Source: an uncultured Porphyromonadaceae bacterium
GTDB lineage: Bacteria > Bacteroidota > Bacteroidia > Bacteroidales > Muribaculaceae
Assembly: GCA_900540205.1 (NCBI GenBank)
Contig: UQER01000011.1
Span: 20,435 to 84,434, forward strand
Length of the DNA: 64,000 bases
Direction: 5' to 3'
In this document: piece by piece, positions 8,707-15,296 of the stretch
Position numbering within the stretch: position 1 is the first letter of the stretch
Layout of the letters: each line of letters opens with the position of its first letter
Notes under the pieces: model-generated
The model's database searches: none
What the model saw: the letters and a program-made list of their open reading frames with translations, nothing else
What the model was told of the DNA's origin: nothing
Translations under genes and position numbers: made by a program

Positions 8707-8923
8707 TGTAGGTTTGATTTGAAATAGAAATGGAGGGAAGAAGGATGGAGGAGCCAAGAGATTGAGTGCGGAATCAGAATGATTTCAAGACTATGGTGTA
8801 TTTGGCAACCATGAAGTTGTCGAAGTCAATTTTTATGGGACATAAAAAACAACCTTGCAATCCTCCTCCATCTTCACTTCCGTTGCGATTGCGGAGCTTC
8901 GTTGCTGTCGGCTTTAATGCCGG
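8707..8923 (-). other. Intergenic region upstream of mobC, candidate oriT
   Basis: A 217-base non-coding gap within the mobilization module. A 10-bp perfect inverted repeat, GATGGAGGAG at 8744-8753 and CTCCTCCATC at 8863-8872, sits in longer imperfect purine-rich/pyrimidine-rich arms about 110 bases apart. Relaxase oriTs commonly lie next to mobC and contain inverted repeats, so this is the most likely nick region and also the mobC promoter region. No nic consensus could be identified, so this stays an inference from position and symmetry. Confidence 0.35.
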
Positions 8924-9598
8924 CTACGGCGTTCTATAAGTGGAATTAGCGAAGATGACTTTTCCCATCATGTCGTTAAGGCGATCGGCTATGCGGTCGC
9001 CGTATCTGGGTCGAATCTCCGACGGGGTAAGGTTGGTCGTGAGGATGGTGAAGAGGTGACGGTCATAGCGCGTTGTCAGCAGCTCGGTGATTGGATAGAG
9101 CACGTTACCGTAGTCCATCACCTCAAGCGGCTCGGTGCCGAAATCGTCAATGGCAAGCATCCGTTTATAACAGAGACTACGCCACTCGTCATAGTCCTCT
9201 TTGCAGACCCTCGCAAGGTCGCGGGCATTGACAATCCTGATGGAGTATCGCTCGGAGTAATAATCATCAACTTTCATTTCAAATTTGTTGAGAATTTGCT
9301 GGAAGGCTTTCACAAATGTGGTCTTGCCGTTGCCGCATCCGCCGCACAGCATCAGTCCGAATTTTGAGTGGTCGCCCGTGAGCCATTCCGCAATCTGTTC
9401 GGTCTGCGTCAATAAGGCTTCACTCATTATAAAAGTCTTGTCGCGGAGCTCAACTTCCGCCTTTACTCCGGCGAGAAGCACACGCATGGCGTCCTCCTTT
9501 GAGAACGGAAGCCTAAAACGCTCCCTCGTAGTCGCTGGCCGACTGAGCTGAGATTCCAGCAGGTCGGCGAGCATCGTTGGCTGGTTGATTTGTTGCAT
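8924..9598 (-). CDS. DnaC/IstB-like AAA+ ATP-binding protein
   Basis: 224 residues. Walker A is GGCGNGKTT (about 86-94) and Walker B is MLAIDDFG (about 147-154). A TTNL sensor-1 motif and an arginine-rich GDRIADRLNDM segment follow, as in DnaC-type helicase loaders. It probably loads a replicative helicase on the element's DNA. The start at 9598 gives an 86-base overlap with the upstream gene; an internal Met (9571) would shorten this. Paired with the replication/HTH gene upstream, this is the usual replication pair of Bacteroidales mobile elements. Confidence 0.8.
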   Translation of the reverse strand: MQQINQPTMLADLLESQLSRPATTRERFRLPFSKEDAMRVLLAGVKAEVELRDKTFIMSEALLTQTEQIAEWLTGDHSKFGLMLCGGCGNGKTTFVKAFQQILNKFEMKVDDYYSERYSIRIVNARDLARVCKEDYDEWRSLCYKRMLAIDDFGTEPLEVMDYGNVLYPITELLTTRYDRHLFTILTTNLTPSEIRPRYGDRIADRLNDMMGKVIFANSTYRTP

Positions 9599-10295
9599 GG
9601 GTTGTCGGTTTGAGAGAGGTTTTGTTTGTATTGATTGGTTGTTTTTTAATCCAGTTCACGAAATATCTACGGCAATCACCTTCTTCCCTGCCTTTCGTTC
9701 CCTGGCAACGGAGGTAGCGGAAGAAGTTGCCGAGATACGATTTCAGTTCCGGCAATTCGATTTGACAGGATGGAGAAAGAAGGGAGATGATTTCATTGAG
9801 CCACGGTTCGTCGTTAACCAGCAAAGCCTCAAGTTCCTCCAAACTCAAAATCTTCGCATCGCCCATATTATTAGAAGAATAATTTTTATCTTTGTTATTT
9901 CTATCTTCTATATTAAAGGGTGTCAAGTTTTCCGTCAATCCAACTGTCGAGCCATCCTGCCAGGTTCCCGTCAATTCATCCGGCAAACACTCCGTCAATC
10001 CATCCGTCAGGACAAGTGAATACATCGGATGAGAACCTTTGCCCGTGCCTTTGGAATAGGTGATGAGATTCCGGATCCGAAGTGATTCGCGGGCGTTGAC
10101 AACAGTCTGCCGTGTCACCTGAATTGCGCTACTGATTACCGAAGTCGGACACTTGAACGGCATCTGCCACCGTCGGCTGTTTGCGCGGTCGATTAGGAAG
10201 AAGTACAGCGCAATCTCCGCAGTGGAGAATGGCTCGTACTCGTTCTCCCGCCAGAATGAGCTGATGAGACTGTAGATATTCGCGCCTTTAGCCAT
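9513..10295 (-). CDS. Helix-turn-helix replication-type protein of a mobile element
   Basis: 260 residues. The N-terminus (IYSLISSFWRENEYEPFSTAEIALYFFLIDRAN) and the following TSVISSAIQVTRQTVVNARESLRIRNLI segment form a winged-helix domain like those in replication or DnaD-like proteins of Bacteroidales mobile elements. The C-terminal half contains a short helical region ending in YFVNWIKKQP, then a disordered Thr/Asn/Pro tail. It overlaps the DnaC-like gene downstream and the small HTH gene upstream by 8 bases, so it lies in one operon. Replication initiation is inferred from pairing with the helicase loader. Confidence 0.65.
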   Translation of the reverse strand: MAKGANIYSLISSFWRENEYEPFSTAEIALYFFLIDRANSRRWQMPFKCPTSVISSAIQVTRQTVVNARESLRIRNLITYSKGTGKGSHPMYSLVLTDGLTECLPDELTGTWQDGSTVGLTENLTPFNIEDRNNKDKNYSSNNMGDAKILSLEELEALLVNDEPWLNEIISLLSPSCQIELPELKSYLGNFFRYLRCQGTKGREEGDCRRYFVNWIKKQPINTNKTSLKPTTHATNQPANDARRPAGISAQSASDYEGAF

Positions 10296-10524
10296 GATTG
10301 CCGGTTTTGCGGAGATACTCGTTTGCCCGAGCCTTGATTTCGTCCTGAGAGGAGATACGGACGCTGGTTAGGTATGCGTCAAGATCTTCAGGGTCGAAGT
10401 AGCAGAGTTTGCCGTTAGGCTTATACATGGGGATGATGCGGTTCATCATCATTTTACGAAGGAAGGATAGCGAGATGCCGAGATACTGCGCCGCTTCCTT
10501 AGAGGTGAGAAGTTTTCTTTGCAT
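10288..10524 (-). CDS. Excisionase-like helix-turn-helix protein
   Basis: 78 residues of the excisionase/MerR-like HTH type (LLTSKEAAQYLGISLSFLRKMM, then YKPNGKLCYFDPEDLDAYL). Small proteins of this type accompany tyrosine integrases and act as directionality factors or local regulators. It is the first gene of the run toward the relaxase. No integrase accompanies it here. A TAACTTTG -7 element lies about 80 bases upstream. Confidence 0.8.
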   Translation of the reverse strand: MQRKLLTSKEAAQYLGISLSFLRKMMMNRIIPMYKPNGKLCYFDPEDLDAYLTSVRISSQDEIKARANEYLRKTGNHG

Positions 10525-10606
10525 ATTTTATTGACTGGTTTTCGTAGATACTTTTGGAAATACCCGGGTACTCTTGGCATGCATTGAGTGCCTTTCGTTT
10601 CCGATG

Positions 10607-10614
10607 CAAAGTTA
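10607..10614 (-). promoter_or_regulatory. -7 element for the excisionase-like/mobilization operon
   Basis: On the minus strand this reads TAACTTTG, matching the Bacteroidales -7 consensus TAnnTTTG. No good TTTG -33 box is present at the usual 19-20 base distance, so the promoter may be weak or activator-dependent. Confidence 0.45.
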
Positions 10615-10660
10615 CCGCCTCTCCAAAGTGACACCATGTGGGCGCATTGTGTTGAAATAT

Positions 10661-10708
10661 AAAAATTGCAAACGCGCTATATGCTGGATTGCAGCGATAT
10701 AGCGCGTT
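10661..10708 (-). terminator. Hairpin terminator after the 10750-11765 operon
   Basis: AACGCGCTATAT (10671-10682) pairs perfectly with ATATAGCGCGTT (10697-10708). An inner GCTG/CAGC pairing closes the loop. On the minus strand the stem is followed within a few bases by a run of five T. It could also be an operator, since the stem is palindromic. Confidence 0.6.
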
Positions 10709-10749
10709 ATAAGTCTTGAAAATCTAATTCTGTTGTGTTGAAACTGTGA

Positions 10750-11160
10750 TTAGCGTGGGGCGCGCCTCATTTCTTCCCAGATTTTGATAGCGTTGTCTAT
10801 GCTTTCACGAAATTCTATGTTGGCCGGGACATCGCTTCTTGCGTCATCGAGCCGATGACTTTTATAATAGGGATGACTTATGCCGCATCGTTTCAGGAAC
10901 AGCGATGACCATTCCTTGGCGAGTGCCGTTGGGGAGATTAATCTTTCCACGGCATACACCATATAACATATATGAAGTTGCTTGAATTTGAGGGGCTGAA
11001 AAAATTCATGTTCAGATCTCAGATTCATGTGGACACTGAACATTATAGGTGTGGTGAACTCAAACAGGAACTCATTGCAAGCATCATAAAGATAGTTGCA
11101 TAGTTTCGCCGACACTGTATCGCGGAACTGCTCGGCGTCTTTCATCAATATCTTCTTCAT
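10750..11160 (-). CDS. Conserved-looking hypothetical protein of the mobile element (possibly DUF6043-like)
   Basis: 136 residues, no recognised catalytic motif. The sequence is mixed helical with an aromatic-rich core (CNYLYDACNEFLFEFTTP, then LKFKQLHICYMVYAVERL). From memory it resembles small accessory proteins of Bacteroidales conjugative or mobilizable elements (DUF6043 type); I cannot verify this. Its start overlaps the stop of the upstream gene by four bases (ATGA), so the two are co-translated. A strong hairpin follows its stop. Confidence 0.55.
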   Translation of the reverse strand: MKKILMKDAEQFRDTVSAKLCNYLYDACNEFLFEFTTPIMFSVHMNLRSEHEFFQPLKFKQLHICYMVYAVERLISPTALAKEWSSLFLKRCGISHPYYKSHRLDDARSDVPANIEFRESIDNAIKIWEEMRRAPR

Positions 11161-11765
11161 GAGCCGCCCTCCCTGATTCGTTTGATGTCTGCAAGTATCG
11201 CTGTTGCTATGTCACGGTATCGAACAATGACAGTCTCCAGAAAGTCGGCTCTAAACCGAAACACAGGCGCGCTCTCCTTGTTGGCCTGTTCATATTCGGC
11301 ATATAGCTCCCGAACCACACTTTGCCTTTCATCATGTTCTGCCTTGGCTTCCTCACATCGTTTCTCCGCATCTCGATATTCCTCAGAGTCCAATTCCAGA
11401 TAGTCGAGCTGATTATTGAGTTGACAATAAACTTTCCAATACGAATTCAATTCGACCTCTGCTTTGTGGAACCGGTCGTAAAACGGGCGCGGGTAGCTCC
11501 GGGCGATGGCTTTGAAATCAACATCCTTCAGCCTTGGCATACCGACACTCAAAAATCGCTCTGATTCTTCTTTGATTTTGATTACGGACTTTTCCAAAGC
11601 TTCAATATCGAAAACTGCCAACTCCTCAGCTTCATCAATCAGACTATTCGGTTCCGGCATCTTATCGTAAAGTTTCACGATAGACAATGCGTCCTCAAAG
11701 GACAATTCATGCCCCTCGACGATACTATTGATGGTGACAAGGTTTTGAACAAGTTTGTTTATCAT
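11157..11765 (-). CDS. Hypothetical coiled-coil protein next to the attachment tRNA
   Basis: 202 residues, not recognised. It is largely charged helix: residues ~95-150 are rich in Glu, Lys, Arg and Gln (ELDSEEYRDAEKRCEEAKAEHDERQ) and predict a coiled coil. There is no signal peptide or membrane segment. It forms a two-gene unit with the downstream 136-residue protein and is the element gene closest to tRNA-Thr, the position usually taken by an integrase or a regulator. No function is proposed. Confidence 0.55.
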   Translation of the reverse strand: MINKLVQNLVTINSIVEGHELSFEDALSIVKLYDKMPEPNSLIDEAEELAVFDIEALEKSVIKIKEESERFLSVGMPRLKDVDFKAIARSYPRPFYDRFHKAEVELNSYWKVYCQLNNQLDYLELDSEEYRDAEKRCEEAKAEHDERQSVVRELYAEYEQANKESAPVFRFRADFLETVIVRYRDIATAILADIKRIREGGS

Positions 11766-11893
11766 GTGGAGATGTGGATGAGGAAATTTTTAGCTTTCCC
11801 ATGAATATAGAACAGCATCAGTTCTCTTTGGTTCTCTTCAAGAGTATATTTTGTGTCGGAAGTTTATACCCTGTTTATACCTAATTCTACAGA

Positions 11894-11925
11894 AATAGCT
11901 GATAATCAGATGATTATCAGCTATT
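11894..11925 (-). terminator. 14-bp perfect hairpin just beyond the tRNA-Thr 3' end
   Basis: Positions 11894-11907 pair perfectly with 11912-11925 around a 4-base loop (AGAT). It lies six bases from the tRNA 3' end and on the minus strand is followed by TTTCTG. It probably terminates the tRNA transcript or forms part of the element's attachment region. Confidence 0.6.
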
Positions 11926-11930
11926 CTATG

Positions 11931-12003
11931 AGCCGCGAGTGGGACTCGAACCCACGACCTTTTCGTTACGAATGAAATGCTCTACCAACTGAGCTATTGC
12001 GGC
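11931..12003 (-). tRNA. tRNA-Thr (anticodon CGT)
   Basis: On the minus strand a 73-base cloverleaf folds with acceptor GCCGCAA, D-arm GCTC/GAGC, anticodon loop TTCGTAA, T-stem GTGGG/CCCAC and T-loop TTCGAGT. CCA is not encoded. Two stem positions do not pair: A6-C67 in the acceptor and A31-C39 in the anticodon stem. In both, the odd base lies in the 3' half. The mobile island abuts the 3' end, the normal arrangement for tyrosine-integrase insertion into a tRNA gene. Confidence 0.93.
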
Positions 12004-12059
12004 TTGATGGTGCAAACGGGAGTGTTTGGAGTAACATCCCGGTTGCCTTTATTTTGATA

Positions 12060-12091
12060 CAAAGTTATAAAAACTTTCTTTATTGTGCAAA
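12060..12091 (-). promoter_or_regulatory. Promoter of tRNA-Thr
   Basis: On the minus strand TTTG (12091-12088) is followed after 20 bases by TAACTTTG (12067-12060), an exact match to the Bacteroidales -33/-7 consensus, about 57 bases upstream of the tRNA 5' end. Confidence 0.75.
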
Positions 12092-12121
12092 AACCATGGG
12101 AGGTTTGTTTGACTGAGATAT

Positions 12122-13489
12122 TCAGTCGATGGTCTGCTTGGCAAAGGTCAAATTAATCTCGGCTTTGTCAAGATCGAGTTTCACCATTACTGGCGCCCCG
12201 ATGTAGGGGTCAATCGAGCTGACATACTGGGTAGTCTGGCCGTAATAGGAATTGGAGGTATTCGACTCTGTGACCACAGTCACCGGTGTGAGAGTGAATG
12301 TATAGTCAGAGGGTTCAATGGACTCTTTCTCCAGCATCTTCAGCAGATAGTTTCTCATGCCTGAGAAGATGTAGCATTTATCGGTTGAGTTGTATGATGC
12401 GTAGAAAGAAGTCTCATTGTTTACGAGCTCGTTGTCAAGGAAGAATTTCTCTTTCTTGTCCGACTGCACGAGCAACAGATTGGCGGGAGGGGCAATGGAG
12501 TAGTCGTTCTTTATGAGTTCCACCGGAATCTTGAAGCTCAGGGAGTTCACCACCGACAGGGAGCCGGAATGCTGCTTGTAATAGCTTATGACCTCATTGA
12601 TCGGGAACTGTATCTCCACATCGCGGCCGACTGGAGCTACGATAATCTGCTCGCCTCCGTCGATGCGCTGAGCCAAAGCATCGGATATGGCGAAATCGAG
12701 ATTGTTGTTGAGGATAATCTCAGGGGTGACGGCAAAATAGTTGCCCTCGAAGCGATTGATCACCTCCTTGCCTTCGGAATCGACCGATGTGGTGTGATAG
12801 TATATGCGTATCTGTGTGGAGGATATTTCAACCACCCGGCCCGCACCATACGAATTCCTTACATATATTCCGGGGAAATAACGGGCGAACTGTGCAGGGA
12901 ACTGATATGCCTCGGGGTTGGTCTGATACAGCGAAAGAAACTCATGTGCAAGGCTCACAGGGAGATGCACATCAATGAGCCGGTAGGATAGATTGCGGAT
13001 TGAATCGGGCTGACCGAGAGCATTGCACACATACATTTTTGTGGCAAGCAGGTCGGATGACGAATAATAATCGGCCGGATTGAAATTGCTGAATATCGTT
13101 GAGGGGAGCTGTTTGTTCAGACGATAAATCTCAAGTCCCATGGGCGCGAGTGAATCGCCGACGAACGAACCATTAGGCACAAAGAACAAAGCCTTGATCG
13201 AGTCGATATTCTCTTGTGTGAGTGAGGACGAAAGCTGTGCGGCAGGCATGAACTGAGTGACGAAATCCGCCTCAAGACGACCATAACCGGTGGCATCGAT
13301 GCGACCGAGCACCTGCACGAGGTTGCGGGTCTGGACACTCGGATTGAGCACCGAATGACCGTTGACATCGAAATCAGAGACTTTTACCACTTCGGTCTCA
13401 CTGTCAACGAGCGAATTGCCCACATTGGGGACATCATCGCAAGCTGTCATCGCAGCAGCCGCCAGCAACACCGGCAGCACACGTTTCAT
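12122..13489 (-). CDS. DUF4270 family lipoprotein
   Basis: About 455 residues from the chosen start. The N-terminus MKRVLPVLLAAAAMTACDD is a lipoprotein signal with Cys near residue 17, so the protein should sit in the envelope. The body, with NSLVDSETEVVKVSDF and a long beta-rich domain ending in KAEINLTFAKQ, matches DUF4270, a Bacteroidota-specific family of unknown function. The start at 13489 is preferred because a longer frame would place 14 residues before the signal peptide. It lies 100 bases downstream of the GT5-like gene on the same strand and is probably co-transcribed, an association I recall as common in Bacteroidales. Confidence 0.88.
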   Translation of the reverse strand: MKRVLPVLLAAAAMTACDDVPNVGNSLVDSETEVVKVSDFDVNGHSVLNPSVQTRNLVQVLGRIDATGYGRLEADFVTQFMPAAQLSSSLTQENIDSIKALFFVPNGSFVGDSLAPMGLEIYRLNKQLPSTIFSNFNPADYYSSSDLLATKMYVCNALGQPDSIRNLSYRLIDVHLPVSLAHEFLSLYQTNPEAYQFPAQFARYFPGIYVRNSYGAGRVVEISSTQIRIYYHTTSVDSEGKEVINRFEGNYFAVTPEIILNNNLDFAISDALAQRIDGGEQIIVAPVGRDVEIQFPINEVISYYKQHSGSLSVVNSLSFKIPVELIKNDYSIAPPANLLLVQSDKKEKFFLDNELVNNETSFYASYNSTDKCYIFSGMRNYLLKMLEKESIEPSDYTFTLTPVTVVTESNTSNSYYGQTTQYVSSIDPYIGAPVMVKLDLDKAEINLTFAKQTID

Positions 13490-13588
13490 ATTTAATAGAG
13501 CCTTGAACATCATTTGCAGGCTTAATCCCATCGGGAGTCTAAATTATTATAAGGCGGTTCAGCGTCAACGCCATCGCCGGAACCTATG

Positions 13589-14398
13589 TCAGAAACTTTT
13601 GTAGAATTCAATTATCGGCTCGGCCTGAATCTCCTCGCCCTGATACGGCAGGAAAGGCTTGCCAAGCTCATGGGCATAAGCCACGAGTTCCTCTGGCACG
13701 TCGGGCGACATCTGCATCACTCCGTCGGCATAGCGAATGGCCAGACGGTTGAGCGCCATCCAGTCCACGGCTTCGCCCGCGCCAAGGGCCTCCAGATCGG
13801 CATCGGTGAAACCGTCCATTTTCAGTTTTTCAACGAAACGCGCATCAAGTGTGCCGTCAAACCGGTCGTTATAAAGGGTGAATACAATCTTGGCCTCCCC
13901 TACTGTAGGGTCGTCCGCATAATGCTTTTTCACATAAGCAGGCACAAGCGACGAAATCCAGCCTGTACACTGCATGACGGCCGGTTCACAGCGCAATTTT
14001 TTCACAGTGTCGAGGGTACCGCGGGTGAAGAACATCATGCGCTCGTCGTTGTCCTCGGGAGTTTCCCTGATCTCGATATCCTTCATGGCATGACGCTGGA
14101 AGAAATCATCATTATCAATGAAGTAGACCTGCATGCGCGATGCCTGCAACGTGGCCACTTTCAAAATCAGAGGATGGTCGTTGTCGTCAATCGAGATGTT
14201 GGCGCCTGAGAGCCTTATCACTTCATGCAACTGATGACGACGCTCGTTGATACACCCGTATTTGGGCATAAAGGCACGCACTTCAAAACCCTTCTCCTGA
14301 ACTTTCTGGGGAAGTTTCTGCAGCATATCGCCCATTTCCGAATCTTTCAGATAAGGGGTTATCTCCTGCGACACGTAAAGAATTTTCTTATTTCTCAT
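13589..14398 (-). CDS. Glycogen/starch synthase-like protein, GT5 N-terminal domain only
   Basis: 269 residues. The N-terminus KKILYVSQEITPYLKD and the FEVRAFMPKYGCINERRHQLHEVIRL segment match the N-terminal Rossmann domain of GT5 glycogen synthases. Full GlgA is about 480 residues; the C-terminal nucleotide-sugar domain is absent. The ADP-glucose-binding KTGGL of GlgA is replaced by KDSEM, so synthase activity is unlikely. Single-domain proteins of this kind occur in Bacteroidales under the name glycogen/starch synthase. The start ATG at 14398 fits the family; a longer frame through 14569 has no family support. It heads the unit with the DUF4270 gene. Confidence 0.82.
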   Translation of the reverse strand: MRNKKILYVSQEITPYLKDSEMGDMLQKLPQKVQEKGFEVRAFMPKYGCINERRHQLHEVIRLSGANISIDDNDHPLILKVATLQASRMQVYFIDNDDFFQRHAMKDIEIRETPEDNDERMMFFTRGTLDTVKKLRCEPAVMQCTGWISSLVPAYVKKHYADDPTVGEAKIVFTLYNDRFDGTLDARFVEKLKMDGFTDADLEALGAGEAVDWMALNRLAIRYADGVMQMSPDVPEELVAYAHELGKPFLPYQGEEIQAEPIIEFYKSF

Positions 14399-14661
14399 CA
14401 ATCTGTAATAAGCATAAAGGGATGGCGATGCATCTAAGCGGCATCGACCGCTACCACGGCGTTCCGTCGGCCGATGCGCAGCCGTTGTTTTGCGGATACT
14501 ATGCATCGGACGTGCAAATTTACGATTTTTTTTGCAATTTTCCGCCCTTTCCGGCCACAAAGCGGCCATTTCAGCCTCAACAACTTAAAATACTGCACAT
14601 TTCAGCCCTTAGACAGCGAAAAAGTTAAACAAAAAGCAGAAACCTTAGCATTTTTTAAGTG
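14399..14661. other. Divergent upstream region of the GT5-like gene
   Basis: Non-coding. On the minus strand a TAAATTTG -7 element (14522-14515) lies about 120 bases before the GT5-like start, without a clear -33 box. Between it and the gene, GCATCGACCG and CGGCCGATGC arms (about 14442-14487) form an imperfect GC-rich hairpin in the leader. No known riboswitch was recognised. Confidence 0.35.
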
Positions 14662-14693
14662 TTTGCACATCACGCACAAAATGTTTAATTTTG
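14662..14693 (+). promoter_or_regulatory. Promoter of the DsbD-alpha-like gene
   Basis: TTTG at 14662-14665, 20-base spacer, TAATTTTG at 14686-14693: an exact Bacteroidales -33/-7 pair. Transcription should start near 14700, giving a leader of about 29 bases. Confidence 0.75.
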
Positions 14694-14728
14694 CATTCAG
14701 TTTAATATCTCCTAATCAACATTTGCTC

Positions 14729-15223
14729 ATGAACCGACTGCTGACATTATTATTAAGCATACTGACCATATTTTGCGTGCAGGCGCAGAACCCTTTCGGC
14801 AATCAGGATAACGAAGTGCCGCCTGTAAAATGGACCGGGACCGCGCGCCTTACATCCCCGACAGAGGGTGTAATAACCCTGACGGCTTCCATGTCCGACG
14901 GATGGCACCTCTACGGAGTGGACATGCCGGAGAATGGCCCCAAGCCCACTCGATTCAAGTTCGAGGTAGCGAAAGGTTTGGAACTCATAGGAAAACTGAC
15001 GGCAGGGAGCAAACCGCTCACCAAGGCCGATCCGATGTTCAACATCGATGTAAACTACTGGGAGGGGAAAGTGGTGTTCACCCAGAAATTCCGTCTGCAT
15101 CCCGATCAGGCGCCTGTTAACTCCATCGCCTGCTCCGTGACATACATGGGCTGCAACGATGCAACATGCCTGCCGCCCCAGACAAAAGAATTCAAACTCA
15201 GAATCCTCCCTCAAAAGAAATAA
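14729..15223 (+). CDS. Secreted DsbD alpha-domain-like protein
   Basis: 164 residues. A signal peptide (MNRLLTLLLSILTIFCVQAQ) precedes a domain similar to the N-terminal periplasmic alpha domain of DsbD, with SDGWHLYGVDMPENGPKPT near 55-75 and the redox-like pair MGCNDATC near 138-145. It matches the N-terminal domain of the next gene's product closely (KGWHLYGFNLPDDGPNST; GCNDQTC), so it is probably a detached paralogue of that domain. It likely receives electrons from DsbD or acts on apocytochromes or thiol proteins; that is inference. The start at 14729 gives a clean signal peptide and lies just after a strong promoter. Confidence 0.8.
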   Translation: MNRLLTLLLSILTIFCVQAQNPFGNQDNEVPPVKWTGTARLTSPTEGVITLTASMSDGWHLYGVDMPENGPKPTRFKFEVAKGLELIGKLTAGSKPLTKADPMFNIDVNYWEGKVVFTQKFRLHPDQAPVNSIACSVTYMGCNDATCLPPQTKEFKLRILPQKK

Positions 15224-15296
15224 CACAACTCTCATCTCATTGCAATATCCATGGGATAGTTAACCGACATTTGACCTCTCACAACAACACCAATAA

